64,000 nt of DNA from Erigeron canadensis (GCF_010389155.1 NC_057767.1:26733723-26797722), one strand, 5' to 3'; shown: positions 35,657 to 49,680, numbered from the stretch's first letter. The notes: a model not told the origin generated them from the letters alone. Translations and numbers: made by a program.

Positions 35657-38600
35657 TAAGAGTTGTGATTAGGTAAAACCAAAAAAATTGGTGAGATCCA
35701 AGGGACTGATCTTGACCCTTGGATCAACTAACATTTATGGTTAAAAAAAAATTTAAAAAAAAAAAGAAATTGTACATAGAAGTATACATATGTCATTTAA
35801 TTTTTTATAGTCACATATACAACGCAAAAAAAATCAGGTTATTTCCAAAAACCTCTTTCTCCCTCTTTCTTTTTCTCGTTCTAAAACTCTAATCAGGAAA
35901 CCACAAGGTCCACCACCACCAACAACAACATCAAGTTCAAATCGATAAAAACACAACCAAAATCGTCTTATTGTCATCGTCATTAGTCTTAATCCGTATT
36001 TTTTAATTTATAATCTCTGGAAAAGGATTGGGAGTCATACAATAATGATATTACTATTAATTAATTAAATATCAGTCGATTGTGGCTGGGGATATACACA
36101 CCGTCAATTTTTGGGGTCTAGGGATGATTACGATTTAAAGTTTAACTTATATTGTTTGTTTTCTCTGTCTTATTTCAAAGACTACTGTTTGGATATTAAT
36201 TTAGTAATATATACGTTTGCGGTCTACTTCTACTAGAGATCAAAAACCATCTGTGCAATGATGATATTAATTAGTTAGAATAAAGTTTATAACAAATCAA
36301 AGTAAATTTTGGTTTTTAAGAAATAATCTCTGTTTCATACATAGTTTATTATTGACATAACATGTCGCATTTTTAATTTCGAAGACACGTAATAATACGT
36401 TTACACATTTTTAGAAATATATATGAAAACAAAGACGTTTTTTGTAACCAATGGACTTATATTTCTTTTGGTGTGTTTTTCCTTTCTGGTTCAAATCCAA
36501 ACATTGACGTTAAAATTTTTACTCGATATTAGTGACACACGACGACCTTAACTTAATATCAATACATGATACGACACCTTATTGTGTTTGTGTACGTAGT
36601 ACACATACTTGTCTATGGTTTGGAACGTATGGAGATATCGAAGCTATTGGGTGTAAGCTCATATTCTATAATTAAAATTTAATAAATTCTTAATATGTAT
36701 ATAAGTTTGTGTGCTGCTCTTTTTTATCATCATATAGATTTAAAGTGGAATCCCATTGAAGTTCTATTAGGCTTGATAAGTTGGGAATATAATTTCTAAA
36801 AAAACACTTTGCTCGTTTGATTGACTTTCTAGTAGATAAAATTATTCTAAGCTATATTGGTTATTGTGTTGCAAAATCATATTTTCTAATTCCTTGTAAT
36901 CTATTTCTAACATTTTCTAGTTTTTATAATATTAATGTCGTTCCAAAGAAAAGTAAGCATACTTGTTTCATCTATATGTATGTATTTGTAAGTAGCTAAC
37001 ATATATATACGTTAGATTAGATGCACGCATGATATCCATATATATACATGAATATATAAATATTGGCCTTATTCAAAGAAGTTGATAAGGATAATATTTT
37101 ATAGATGAAAACGACATTTTGAATCGAAAGGGGGAATATGTCTTCTAGTAATTGTCGTATTAGCCACGTGACAGAAGGTGTATGCCAATAAAAGCCTTGT
37201 TAGGCGACTGGAAATTGATTGGTTCTAATTACGATTTTAATTGACCAATATATAAAAATACTGTATTTGGTAGTGGTAGTTTGGAGTTTACTATGCGGTT
37301 TAAAGCTTAAAATATTGGATTTTTTCAGTTTATATCGTCACACCAATACCTTTTACGTCATATTTTTCTATGTTTTTGTTTAATAAAATGGTCTTAAAGA
37401 ATAATGTAAAATGAAAAAAAAAGGTTATAGGGTTCTATACGTCTCGTTTTAAATCTATAACCTGTAAAACTGAAATGGCGAGTTCTCGATATTATACATA
37501 ATGCTATATTTATAACTAGATTATTTTCCCGCGTAATACGCAGGATAAACATATTAAACGTTTACAATAACAAAATTAGTAGTTATAGAAAAATATGTTG
37601 AAATTTATTGATATTATTACTCGAAAAAATGTTTTGTATCGACCTTTTTACGACGCTTAGTATGATATGTATGTTATATCTTTGTATGATGATGATGATA
37701 ATGTAAAGTTAAGTATAGATAATCATGTAGAAAATATATTATTTTTTGAAAATTGTTTGTTATAGATTTTTAATAAGATAATTTTGCTATATTTATGACA
37801 ATGTAAAATTATAAATAGTTTTTTTTTAATAGAAAGTTACTTTTATTCACAATAGCCCTTGACTACCACCAAATCAGTGGAGGGGCTAACTATACAACAA
37901 CAAAATTACAATATATTGAATTTACACCAATTTTTATGCTACAATAAGCCTATTGCCTTAATTTTTTGAAAAATCTTCTCGATATTAAGCTTTTCATTAA
38001 CAAGCCTGGTGCCCTGTTTGATTGAAAAAAATCTTCTCCATATTAATCTTTTCATTAGCGAACCTCTTCTCGTTTATTATTTTAATAATGGTGAAAACTA
38101 TGTAGTTGAGTATTTTAAGATTTTAAATTGTTTACAAGTAGAGAAACTTGTATAATTTGACAAAACTTTGATGTAATTTTCAGTCAACATTGATAAAAAT
38201 GATACATAATAAAAATTTTGATGGCCTTTAAGAAAGTTTTATTAAACAGATGACCCAAAAAAACAAAAAGTTAGATAAATAGGTGACCTCCTATAACATT
38301 ATCCATTGTACTTATATATAATTTAACAAATCTCAAAATTAAAGTAATTATTCAATTAATCTCAAATAAAGACGTCGACATACAATTTTTATTACCTGAT
38401 CCCTAAATTGCTTTTTCACAAAGTTAAATGACAACTCAAATTTATTGTTTTAATTATTTATCATCTTTTTTATAAGGTATGTAATTAATTAAAATGATAA
38501 ATGTCATTTAGTAAAAATCTAAAAAAGGAAAATTATGTCAACAAAGCAATCAAAGGTTCTAATTCAATCTTTTTTTCATCCAAGGGTTGTGATTTTTTTA

Positions 38601-39262
38601 TAAAAGAATTTAGGTTGCTCTTTTATATCTATTGGGAGATTGTTGAGACTTCCATGGTTTTCCAGGTTATATTTCTTCTTTTTTTTCTTTTTCTTTTTTT
38701 TTTTTTTGAAAATGGTTGGTTTTTAATTTCATTCGGGTTTTCTCAGAATAATTGACAACACCCTTAAAAAATGGTATAAGGTTTGTTACTCCATGTCTTA
38801 GATGTCTATTATAAAGTCCCACTCTTAAAATGTCTTTAACAGGATTTAAAATCATAACCTCAAGATGAAACCCCTTAGACGAAAACATTTTGATCACTGG
38901 TTTAAGACCCCAATAATTTTAACTATCATTTAAATATTTCTTTTATCACACTAATTATGAAAATATGCATAATTAATATCTAAATTTAAACGTCCCGTTT
39001 AAAATTAATCCTTATCTTATTTAGAGATCTTGCTTTTAGTGGTTTTTTAATATAATCTATTTTGAAATTGAAGTTGTATATATGAACAAAACAAATTGAG
39101 TCTATTCTTTAAACAAATCAAATTGAGTTATTAATGGTTATCTGTAGGGTGAGTAATTAATCCTCGTTAATCACATTATAAGTGCGTTTGTGAGATTTTT
39201 TTCTTGAGATGCTTACCTGGCAAAGGTCTAATGAGGCTAGAATAAAAGAACCAGCTACTAAT
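35657..39262. other. Gene-poor AT-rich sequence
   Basis: No gene recognised. At 37516-37541 ctaga is followed by a GCGTA-A-TACGC hairpin, the same head type as the repeats at 15551 and 17352. A T-rich tract at 38681-38707 and many short frames are without support. Confidence 0.5.
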
Positions 39263-39508
39263 GAGTTAAAACCTTAGCGGCATTCCGAAGTCCTGCAATG
39301 ATGTCTTGTATCCTGGAAGACCAGGGTTTGAGTCTGAACAGGCGAGGTTTTACCTCCAATTTAACGTTGTGTCTTCTGTAGCGGTTAAATTGGTGGGTTT
39401 TTCCTCCCTTGTGGTCCCTGACTTCGTGGATCGGTCAGTAGTGACTATCTGCCCATATGAATGTAACGGCTAGTCGTCCCGTGACACGAACGTTAAAAAA
39501 AAAAAAAA
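39263..39508 (+). mobile_element. tRNA-derived SINE with A-tail
   Basis: A B-box-like agggtttgagtctgaac is followed by a body containing gttgtgtcttctgtagcggtt and a terminal A tract (39495-39508). The middle aligns with the SINE at 33084-33370. The target duplication is unclear. Confidence 0.7.
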
Positions 39509-40890
39509 CCAACTATCCTTAGTTGAGTAGCTAGGTTCTCACCTGTAGTTGGGGCATGTTATTTAGAAGTTTTCGCTAAAAAATTTAATTAGTATTTTCC
39601 TCTTATTTTCATATTAATTTTATTGAATTGTAAAGCATATTATAATATACCTTAAATAAAGGGCTTTGTTAAATACAACCTTAACAGATGTAATTTAAAT
39701 CCATAAAATAATGTATATTTATCGTAAAATTCGAAAGGAACTTTTGATATAAAAAGTATATATATATATATATTTTATGGATATTAACTACAAAATTTAA
39801 CATTTTATATAGCATTTTCTTGTATAAAATCATTTTTTTTTATTAACGTGATTTTACTATTACTCGTATATGCTAAAAGAAGGAAGTAGGTATGGAGGCA
39901 TTGAGCAGCTCCGGCCAAGAACTAATGTTTTCCTAATGCATATATAGGTCCACTAATGATTAAACAAAAAAGCATATAGATTTATATAGATTTAAATAAA
40001 TAGATCGGGCGATTGTGAAATGCTTCGCGTGTAGGTATGATGATGTGACACGGGGAATAAGATAATGCATCTCCCTTACATTATATCTCAGTTAAATAAA
40101 GCTGTATGATTATGTAGATGCATAACATGTTTAATTTTCCATTCTAATGTTTTATTTTTCATTTCAACGACTAGTTGGATCATTACGAGTTATTGATCTG
40201 CCGATTATATTTATTCCTTGAATACTGGATATATCACTCGATGGAAAAAATTCATCACAAATGATAAAAAGCTAAAATGAGACTCAATTTTTATCTCACA
40301 TGTAAGATTTGAACCAAAAATCTTTCATTACTTGGTGAAAACCGTACGATGCGGCGGCCTAAATTATTTTCTAGATAATTCTCTGTAAATGAGATGGTAT
40401 AAAGAGAAATTTAGACATAAGTGAATAGTTAAATACTATTAATCGACGTATATACTATTTTATATACTTATAAAAATAATGATTTGATGGATCATCTTGG
40501 AGAAAATCACTTGTGAATTTACAAAAATATAAGTCATTTGATTCAAATTGAAAACGTGTATGATTTAAAACCTATTGACATTGGTATTCATTAATAAGGT
40601 TGTGATACCTTAGGATCAATCACTCGAGTTCAAATGACATTCCTCACAATTATTGTGTACACAACCCTATATCTTGAAACCATACCCTTATTATTTTATA
40701 CGGAAAAATAATTAATCCTCTTAAACATCAACTTAAAAATTCTCATAAAACCACTATCCATCACTATACCCGCAATCAAAACAAACCCAAGTAGTGTTAT
40801 TTATTATTCTTCTTTGTAACCCTTAAATCGGCCCGACGCGAGCCAAACCCACTTCCAAGATTCCCCTTTACAACACTCCCACAAGACCTT
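39509..40890. other. Intergenic, no gene recognised
   Basis: AT-rich sequence with a (TA)n stretch near 39759-39771. Confidence 0.45.
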
Positions 40891-40899
40891 TCATCTTTC

Positions 40900-42390
40900 A
40901 AACATTCTGCTTAATCCAAGTGCCTACGTCTGAACAATAAGATCCTCATTAGAATTGGAATTGGTAAGCAAAGGTTGAATAATATTTACAACCATAACCA
41001 ATTGTTGACTCTTTGTAATGTTTTGGACAATAGTACTTATAATCTCTGAAGTCATAGTTCATATATTAGCATTGTAGTTGCTAAAGATATAACCTTTGAA
41101 GTCTTGGTTCATATAAATTTAAGATATAACAATGAAAAGGTACACAATTAATTATTTTATGATTATAACTAACATAAAAAAGATCAAAATTACATACAAA
41201 AATATCACCATTGGCCATATTAATAGACTCGATGTGATCCTAAAGCTCATCCAATATACCTGAAAAAATACGTAGAATCACAAACACATTAGTAAGGCAA
41301 TTTGATTAGTTTTGATTTTCACTCACTATGCAATCAAAAAATATAGAAGAAGATTTATATGTTTGAGTCTTTTATGTAAGATTATGAAATTCAAAGTTAA
41401 AATACTTTCATGATAGTCTCTTGAACTTAAGAAAAAAATTATGACCCGAAACACTATTAGTTGGTACAAACTATATTTGTAACAATGCAAATAAATCAAT
41501 ATATATACAGAAATATAATAGTATACCTGATTAGTGGCCAGAAATAAAAGTCATACGATTTTGTATTATATCGTATGGTTAGAACTTACAAAACCCATTT
41601 GATGGAATCCAATTATGGCTTGATAACTTATGTTTATGGTATAAATAATTGTAATATTATGTCATAGTTTCCCTATGAAACATTAACTAAATATGAATTA
41701 AGTACAGTTAAAAAAAACGAAGTAAGGACTTTAAGTGAATACAAATTCATAGTATATTTAAAACTTACAATATCTAACTCAATAAGGTCAAAATACCTTA
41801 TATATTAGGTGGCTGAGCATTGAATTTTTGTTCTTTAGGATTGAGTATCTCTTTGCATCTTTGTCTTGCTTCGACTATCTTGGCATTGGTATACATTAAC
41901 TCAAATCTTTGATTTTTTGCTCTATACATCAGATGATAATAATAGTACTAAGAAAAATCATCTACACCAATTAGACAAATGACAAAAAGTATCTCCATCG
42001 TCTGAACTATTGAATAGATGCTTACCAAAACAGTACAGGCGTTTAAACAAAACAGTTGATTTTTTTCATTGAGAAATTTCATCAGACAGTTGGTGTTCAT
42101 GATATAACACCTAACAAAACAAATATGAAACTATTGAAATTATGAAAATAAAGATATGAATCTAAACAAAAACATATTTTAATAACATATTACAACTTAT
42201 CCATTAAAACTAAAAATACTTAACTTGCACAAAATATAAAATGGAAATAAGTGTGAGAAATTACATATTTGTTATCAAAAATCATGAAAAGGTATATTAT
42301 TACTCAATGAAGTAATATAACCTTAATCTTAATCTATTGATTGCAAATTAATTAATCTTCTTGTGATTCAGCCATGAAAATGACACTATT
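40900..42390 (-). other. Possible decayed multi-exon gene of unknown function
   Basis: Protein-like stretches occur in order on the minus strand: MAESQED (about 42375), MNTNCLMKFLNEKNQLF (about 42105), KNQRFELMYTNAKIVEARQR (about 41925-41850), then ILDEL-stop-DHIESINMANGDIF (about 41260), and MTSEIISTIVQNITKSQQLV (about 41060). Amino-acid use is more protein-like than the surroundings and some pieces adjoin GT/AG-like sites. Stops interrupt it and I recognise no family. It could be coincidence. Confidence 0.25.
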
Positions 42391-42640
42391 CAAACAAAAA
42401 ATCAAACGATATATTACCATAAAATTTATCAATATTACTAAAAGTCTATAACTCAAAACATAAAATCTATATAACACAAAAACAACGCTATTTTTGATAG
42501 GAAACGATTCGAGGAAATTGAAAATTGGGGAAATTGGTTGTCACCGATGGGGAGGATCTAAGATTATAATTATTTCCTAAATGTATGTTGGATCAAAATG
42601 ATGCTTTATTAATAATGAGATTCCATAAATGAACAAAAAA

Positions 42641-42712
42641 TTCCTTGGTTCAAGTGGTAAACATGCGTTGCGCACAAAAGGTAGGTCGCGGGTTCGAAAC
42701 CCGTAACCCTTT
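42641..42712 (+). repeat. tRNA-like SINE head or tRNA pseudogene
   Basis: TGGTTCAAGTGG matches an A box and GGTTCGAAACC a B box, followed by a T run that could end a polymerase III transcript. The ends do not form an acceptor stem, so it is unlikely to be a functional tRNA. Confidence 0.5.
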
Positions 42713-44190
42713 TTTTTAATATAAAGGCTACCATTATGGCTTGCATGTTTACGTGGACTATACACATCAGCAAATATGATGCACATGTGGCTGCTAATGT
42801 GTCATTCAGATTGCTCTTGTAACGCCACATCAGAATTTGCTGACATGACGGGCTAGGAGAACACCAAGTAAGCACTTTACATTGGGTATTCATGGACTTA
42901 AAATGTTTTAATTAAACGAACATCAAATTATCATAAATTGTAAATACTTTATTAGGAAAATGCTAATAACTATAACATTAAGGCTATCATTAAATGAATT
43001 AAAAATTACATATTTTTATAACAAAACATCATCTCCTCAATTATATCATAAAAGTATAATTATCACGTTAACAAGTTCATATAACGGTCATTAGCAAGAC
43101 CTGTTCTTATTATATAGATAAATCGTCGAAGTTTCCGACAAATGAAAATGCAATGAACTTTATAGAAGAAACCTTGATAGTTTTTCCGACACTGAAATCA
43201 TGCACATGATGTAAACCAATGCAAAGTGGATGATAGATGTGAAACCATTAAAATATAACTTTTGTTTATAAAGTTAAAAAACGTTCCATAAATTAAAGAC
43301 TCAAATACTTAATTGATTATTGCTTTTGAGTTTAGCTATAACTAACTTTTACTTTATAGCTCTGAGGATTTGTTCCTTTCCACTAATTAACTTAAAAGGA
43401 TTTAATTATTAATATTCTTATAATCAAATAACCCTTATATTTGAGCTATCTATATTGTATATGCATACTACTTAGTAATGCAAATAAATGTTTTTTTAGA
43501 TAAACCTTTAAGCTTTTAAAAATTCTATTATACGTTTACTTTTTTAAAAGCGTTTTTTTTAAAGATAATCTAAATATTTAAAATACCCTTAATAAAATAT
43601 TTACTAAATCTATCATTTAAATTATGAGAAACTACAACAGTTTTCATATCAATTACCTTTATATCGATTAACCACACCACCACTATCATCCGTAGCCGTC
43701 ACTACCACACTGCTGCCACCACCACTACCGCCGTACCCGTCGCATCGTACGGGCTTTCGTCTGGTTAATCTCTAACTTGATGCAAGTTTATTATTATAAG
43801 AGTTGATTATCTATATATTATTGGTAGAGATAGTTAACTAAAACCTTGTAATTGTAATGGTTAATCGATGAGTCATATGTCCATTATACTAGCAATTACG
43901 GACATCGACAAGGATGATTTTTGTCTTCTAAATATAGATCATAGATAATACGAGTAGATGAAGTAGAAATGGTGGTGTGAAGACGTGGAGTTTAAGGTGT
44001 CGAGTAAATATTTTTTTTTAATAAAAGTAAAAAGGTATTAAAGGTAGTAGTGATACTAGTTTAAAATTGATAAGATAGCAGAAATGAGGTTATAAAACTA
44101 AACGAGGAAAATATAATAACTACTCGTCATATAATGCCCATTGGGAGCCCTTTTATATATTTTAGCCATTTGTAGGTCTCTCATGTTTTG
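42713..44190. other. Intergenic, upstream of the first MIZ1-like gene
   Basis: No gene seen. A minus-strand hairpin-headed repeat relic lies at about 43500-43775 (see its own entry). Confidence 0.45.
43500..43775 (-). repeat. Hairpin-headed repeat relic
   Basis: On the minus strand, ccagacgaaagcccgtacga leads into a gtggtggtgg-rich tract and then gatataaaggtaattgatat. It has the same order as 31720-31965. Confidence 0.5.
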
Positions 44191-44194
44191 TGTG

Positions 44195-44207
44195 TATATA
44201 TAAATGT
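44195..44207 (+). promoter_or_regulatory. Probable TATA box of MIZ1-like gene 1
   Basis: Tatatataaatg lies about 115 bp upstream of the ATG at 44321. It is the best TATA candidate in the flank; the transcription start is not known. Confidence 0.45.
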
Positions 44208-44320
44208 ATTCATTACATACGAAATGATGATAAATCCCACCACAATACCACCACCATCATAAAAACCAGATCTTCATCAAACTAGCTATATCATAAGTAT
44301 ACACCAAGAAACTAATTAAA

Positions 44321-45133
44321 ATGAAGCATAAATGTTCTCTATCATCTCTATCTAGAAACTCATCAAGCAAAATAATCCCATCAAATTACATGATCACCAC
44401 TTCTTCTAATTTCATCAATCATGATCATCCTTCTTCTTCTTCCACAACCGAAAACAAACCCCTAATCTCCTTTGGCCGCGGGGTCTCAAGATCCCGGTTT
44501 GGGTTCACCACCCTAATTCGGTCATTTCTCACGATTATATCAATTCCATCTATCCTTCCTACCTTCAAGTGGCTAGCCTTACCCTCAAATCTCTCCTTAA
44601 CACCAACTTTAGGCCGAAAAATTACAGGAACCCTTTTTGGAAACAGAAGAGGACACGTCACCTTTGCAGTACAATATGACCCACAATCCATACCAATCTT
44701 GCTTATCGAATTCGCCATGTCCACGTCATCTCTAGTCAAAGAGATGTCATCTGGACTTGTTAGGATCGCGCTTGAGTGCGAAAAGGCTAAAAATCGTACA
44801 AGGGGTAGTGACAAAAAGTTGTTTAATGAACCAACGTGGACTATGTATTGTAATGGGAAAAAATGTGGGTATGCGACTTCTAGAGTTTGTTTGGATTCAG
44901 ATTGGAGTGTGTTAAGCATGGTTCAAAGTGTTTCGGTTGGAGCTGGGGTGATTCCGGTGGTGGAAGATGGTGGAAAGAGGCGGAGTAACGGCGGTGGGTC
45001 AGAGGGTGAGTTGTTGTATATGAGAGCAAGGTTTGAACGAGTCGTGGGGAGTCGTGACTCGGAAGCGTATTATATGATGAACCCGGATGGAAATGGAGGG
45101 CCTGAACTCAGTATCTTTTTACTAAGAATATGA
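44321..45133 (+). CDS. MIZU-KUSSEI 1-like protein (DUF617), copy 1
   Basis: An intact, intronless frame of 270 residues. The variable, Ser-rich N-terminus (about 1-85) is followed by the DUF617/MIZ1 domain: GTLFGNRRGHVTFAVQYD near residue 105, EMSSGLVRIALECEK near 141, WTMYCNGKKCGYA near 172, SVSVGAGVIPVVED near 205 and the C-terminal GSRDSEAYYMMNPDGNGGPE. Length fits the family (about 250-300 residues). Arabidopsis MIZ1 is needed for root hydrotropism and associates with the endoplasmic reticulum, but the family has many members and this one's role is not known. A close paralogue lies in opposite orientation at 51641-52429. Confidence 0.93.
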   Translation: MKHKCSLSSLSRNSSSKIIPSNYMITTSSNFINHDHPSSSSTTENKPLISFGRGVSRSRFGFTTLIRSFLTIISIPSILPTFKWLALPSNLSLTPTLGRKITGTLFGNRRGHVTFAVQYDPQSIPILLIEFAMSTSSLVKEMSSGLVRIALECEKAKNRTRGSDKKLFNEPTWTMYCNGKKCGYATSRVCLDSDWSVLSMVQSVSVGAGVIPVVEDGGKRRSNGGGSEGELLYMRARFERVVGSRDSEAYYMMNPDGNGGPELSIFLLRI

Positions 45134-47910
45134 ATTTGGAAATTATTTAAGAAAAAATGATTCGTGTGTTTAAAGCTTAACTAGTCAAGAAACATGATGA
45201 AATTTTTGTTATCAAATTTGTCAAGATTGGTTTGATGATAATTAGTTAGTATAGATTTTATGTTTATACCATTCATGAAATTGGAAAATGATTGTATTGG
45301 GTGTTTTATATGTTACGAGTAGTAGTATCTTGTATTTCAATTCAAGATGTACGTGATCGATGCATGTAAATTATTTGCTCTTCTTCTTTTCTTTTTTTTT
45401 TTATATATTTTTTTGTACGACTCTCTAGAGTGACAATCTGTAAGTTTTTCACTGAATTTCAGTAATAGCTAGCTTTCAAGCCTATAACTATTACCTGGGT
45501 TACTCGAATGTATGATCTGGTGTTTCTTAATAGTCAATTGTTGACTAACTGTTAAAAAGAATAAGATTATATATGATATACACAAATTAAACCTATGTAA
45601 TCTTTAAAATATACACCAATAAGATATAACCTATACCCACCAAAACACCTTTTCGATCAGTTAAGCTAGAAAATAGACATTTAACTTGAGACGTTTCAAA
45701 ATAGAAATATAAACTACTAAATTTTGGATCTTAAACTTTGAGAAAAGGTTAGGTCCGGGTAAATGTTGCGTCTCCTCAATGTATAGTATACACAAAAACA
45801 TCTAATCGGTGTTTTAGTATAGAAAATCTGTCTACAACTAGGACATCAAATTTACTGTAATGTTTGAGGCAATACCAAAACTTTTGACATATTAGTGTAG
45901 AAAATATAATTTCATTACAATTGTAGAAAAAACTATGTAAAGAACGGCCTTTTATATAGAGGGCACGCATTCACGACCTGAGTCTGAAGTCTGATATCCA
46001 ATATCTCATAATGCCCAGCAGCAACAATTATTGAAATATCGTTAACACTTCACAGTTATCACTTTATCATGGATAAGATTTAAACTAATCCTGACGGGCT
46101 ATTGGGCTTTAGTGAATTATATTTGGGCCCATCAGTAAGTAATTCAAAAATATGCCCATCTTAATTTCATAAGACACTTCTGTAGAATGCCTAGAACTTT
46201 TTTTTTTTTTTCTCTTTTTTTTTTTTGAGTAAAAGAATGCCTGGAATATTTTGTGTGCCCAATTTTTGAAAATTTTGCTTTATATGTATCCTCTGATTTG
46301 TAGTCAGTATTTATAAGCATTTCATAACTAGTAGTGGCAGAAATAGCTAACTTCAAATACATTGCATTGATTTATTTCCAACTGTTGATGTTGCAATTGG
46401 ATGTTACAATAGATATCTATACATATTCATAACTGGATAGACATTAAAGAAATCACACAAAGGTCCATGGTGAAAACTGGTTTTATATTTTTAAAAGTTT
46501 AGTATTGTCAAGAATTATTTGAGTTCATGACTGCGTCACTTTAGTCATTTAGTTGCTTCATAAACCTGTTCCAAATATTGACATCATATACAAAAATGCA
46601 GGTCTAGACTGCAAGTAGTACCCCTTATTGAATTCGTTAAGTCAAAGCTTGAACTTGGAAAACTCAAATTTTCCAATGATCCAGGCTCAGTTACATATAC
46701 TTCCAGCATTGGTGTAAAAAACATCTCTAGCCATTTCATTTGACATTGTTATTTACAATAAAACCATTTTAGTCGTATAGTTCGTTAAAAAATGTGTAAA
46801 AAACAGAACTATATAGGTATCACAATTGACACTTTCCTTGCTCTGTCTAAAGTAATTGCTTAACTTTGCTCTGATTCTGATGTTTGATTATCAAGACGAT
46901 TTGCCTAAATCGTAAGTTACCAATAAAACAAACTTAAAAGTCCAAGATTTACTGCCAATACACCACATTGTTCTGTTTGACCAGATGGAGACACGGAAGC
47001 AAGTATTTGAAGCAAACATGTTACTGAACCATTATCGTATCAATTTTTCTATGTAAACTAATCACAGTATTCACGTTCAGCGATGTACCCTTAATGTATG
47101 ATTTTCACTCGCAACAAATCTAAGATTTTGAACGATTCTAAGAACAACATTATACATAGCATTTAGGAAAGCAAGTAGGATACCTTCAGTAGGGAAGGGT
47201 GGGTGAAGCTGAAATAGCTTTTGGACTAGATAGCAAGTCCAACATCAGCATAATCGATACAAGCTGTCGCAGCATGATTTGAGTAAGTTTTTGCATCCAT
47301 TAGTAAATCCACTGCATTACGATAATACAGTTTTAGAAACTATTGAACCCCAATGGTCTTAGATGTGGCTTAATCAGCTTTGCATCCCTTGGCATGCAAT
47401 CGTTGGCCACAAGCCATTCTGCAATGATAAATCTGCTAGCTTACTCTAAAAAAAAATCAGCTTATGTATGTATATATATAATTACAACATGGATGTACAA
47501 AATATATCATTGGAAAAAAAGGGGTTTTAGTTGTATCTTATGTTGCTTAGTTCTATATCCATGTTCATATTATCACAATAGCCACACATCCGTTTTAAAT
47601 GGGTGAATTTATAAGGCTGTGACTAAAAGCGTATTAGATCGGACAGACATAAATAAATAAATAAAAACTGGCTCACAGTAAACAATATATTACATATAAT
47701 GATGTTCTTAGTGAATGTGATTCCCAATTCATTAATCTTCTGATATACATCAGTTGGAAGGATGAAAAAACATGGTTAGTGTCTTCACTTGCATTAGAGC
47801 ACAGTGGACATAAAATTCAAGGGATATCAATGCCTGCCCTGACCAAACCTTTAGAAACTAAACAGAAGTTACAGAACAAAATAGTTTAAACACCAGTTTC
47901 GAGTTGTTCA
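45134..47910. other. Intergenic between MIZ1-like gene 1 and the EF-1-alpha relic
   Basis: AT-rich with poly(T) at 46200-46225. I recognise no coding exon. Confidence 0.45.
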
Positions 47911-47923
47911 TATAACAAACCGT

Positions 47924-48715
47924 TCATTCAGTTGGATCTGGAGGATCCTCCTTATCCACCGACATAATCACGCCCACACCGACAGTCTGCCGCATGTCAC
48001 TCACAACAAACCGACCCAATGGAGGATACGTAGCGAAAGTTTCAACCACCATCGGCTTGATTGGAACCATCTTCACCATTCCAGCATCACCTTTTTTCAA
48101 GAAAGCAGATTCCTTCTCCAGCTCCTCAAAAGACTCGGGGTGGTCAATCTTTGACAACAGCTTATCAAACCTGACAGCAACGTGAGAAGTATAGCAATGA
48201 AGCACTGGTGTATACCCGTTTCTAAGTTCACCCGGGTGGTTCAAGACAATGAGATGAGAAGTAAAACTAGCAGCACCCTTTGCAGGATCATCCTTAGAGT
48301 TTGAAGCAACGTACCCACGTCTAAGATCCTTCACATTAACATTCCCAACATTGAAACCAACATTGTCTCCTGGAAATGCCTCAAGCATTCCTTTGTGGTG
48401 CATCTCAGTAGATTTGACTTCGGTTGTCAAACCACTTGGGCCAAAAGTGACCACCATACCTGGATTGATCACGGCCCACTGCCAGGGTTCCAATCCCACC
48501 AATGTTGTAGACATTGCTAAGCGGAAGGCGCAGAGGCATCTCAGATAGTCTTCTTGGCTCAATGATCTGGTCAAGGGCTTCAAGTAGAGTTGGACCCTCG
48601 TACCAGCTTAGATTAGGTGATCTATCAATCATGTTCTCGCCCTCAAAACCAGAAATTGGGACAAACGGGTTTTATCAGGTTTGTATCCAACTCTCACTTA
48701 GTAGAAAGATATTTT
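47924..48715 (-). pseudogene. EF-1-alpha retropseudogene, 5'-truncated
   Basis: The minus strand reads like the C-terminal 60% of translation elongation factor 1-alpha: [52 protein letters not shown], then [54 protein letters not shown] and [14 protein letters not shown] [19 protein letters not shown] frameshift near 48465 separates the two frames, and two bases are missing near 48668. The usual Lys-rich C-terminus is replaced by [10 protein letters not shown]. No intron interrupts it. No poly(A) tail is seen, so reverse transcription is likely but not shown. Confidence 0.88.
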
Positions 48716-49351
48716 GTAAGTTTGATAACTAAAATCCTTTCCAATTTAAGGTACAAAACTTTTTTTTAATTACAAAGCTAAAATGCCTTTATAAGTTTGA
48801 TAACTAATGATTCGAGTACGTAGATGATGAATCATAAGCAAGAGTTAGGGGTCACGAAAACGACAAGTCTAAAGCGTATTAACCCGCTACACGTCAATTC
48901 TAAATAAAGACTGTAACTAAATCGAATAGTCGATAAACAAACACATGCAGTTATTCAGGAAAACGAAAATCGAAACCACAAGTAAAAACAACAAGATATA
49001 ATCTCGTCTGCCGAAAAACACACACACACACACGCGGTAACAATTAAAAGTATAAAAAATCATACAAAAAAATATATTCCGATAATTTAGCGGATAAAAG
49101 TAGAAAAATATATATTCCAATTAAAAGTAGAAAAAGCATACAAAATATGTATTTCAATATTCAGTGAAAAGAAAATAAAAACCACAAGTAATAATCTACA
49201 TCATCTGCAAAACAAAAAAAAAAAAAAAAAAAAAAATACACATACACGCAGTAGCAATTAAAAGTAGAAAAATCATACAAAACGTATATTCAATATATAA
49301 CCTCTGTACCTACATTCCGATATTTAGCGGATGAAAGTAGAAAAATCATAT

Positions 49352-49403
<52 letters not shown>

Positions 49404-49680
49404 CGTATTCAAATTCAATAGAAGAACTAATTGCTTAAAATGTAATGCCAACAAGTGGAATTAAACCCTAAAAACACTTGATATAGCTAAAATTCCTCTG
49501 TATGTTTAAGTCTACATAAATACATAATAATGGAATGACTAACAAATTAATACCTGCGTGTAATTTATTAACGAAGAAGGTGAATGGAATTGTGAAGAGA
49601 AGATGGCGGGGTAAAGGTAATAAGTGAAAGAACGGGTGAAAATAATACTAACTAGCTATAGTATGTTGTCTTAAAAAAAA
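48716..49680. other. Intergenic with simple repeats
   Basis: A (CA)n tract near 49018-49034, poly(A) at about 49211-49236 and (TA)n at 49355-49400. The phrase aagtagaaaaatcatacaaa and its variants recur between 49050 and 49350. Confidence 0.6.
49355..49400 (+). repeat. (TA)n microsatellite
   Basis: About 23 AT units. Confidence 0.95.

Noticed and set aside
42641..42712. Functional tRNA gene
   Set aside because: A and B boxes are good but the ends do not form a paired acceptor stem.
44425..44919. 164-residue frame antisense to MIZ1-like gene 1
   Set aside because: It mirrors the sense gene; its codon use and content are explained by the DUF617 frame.
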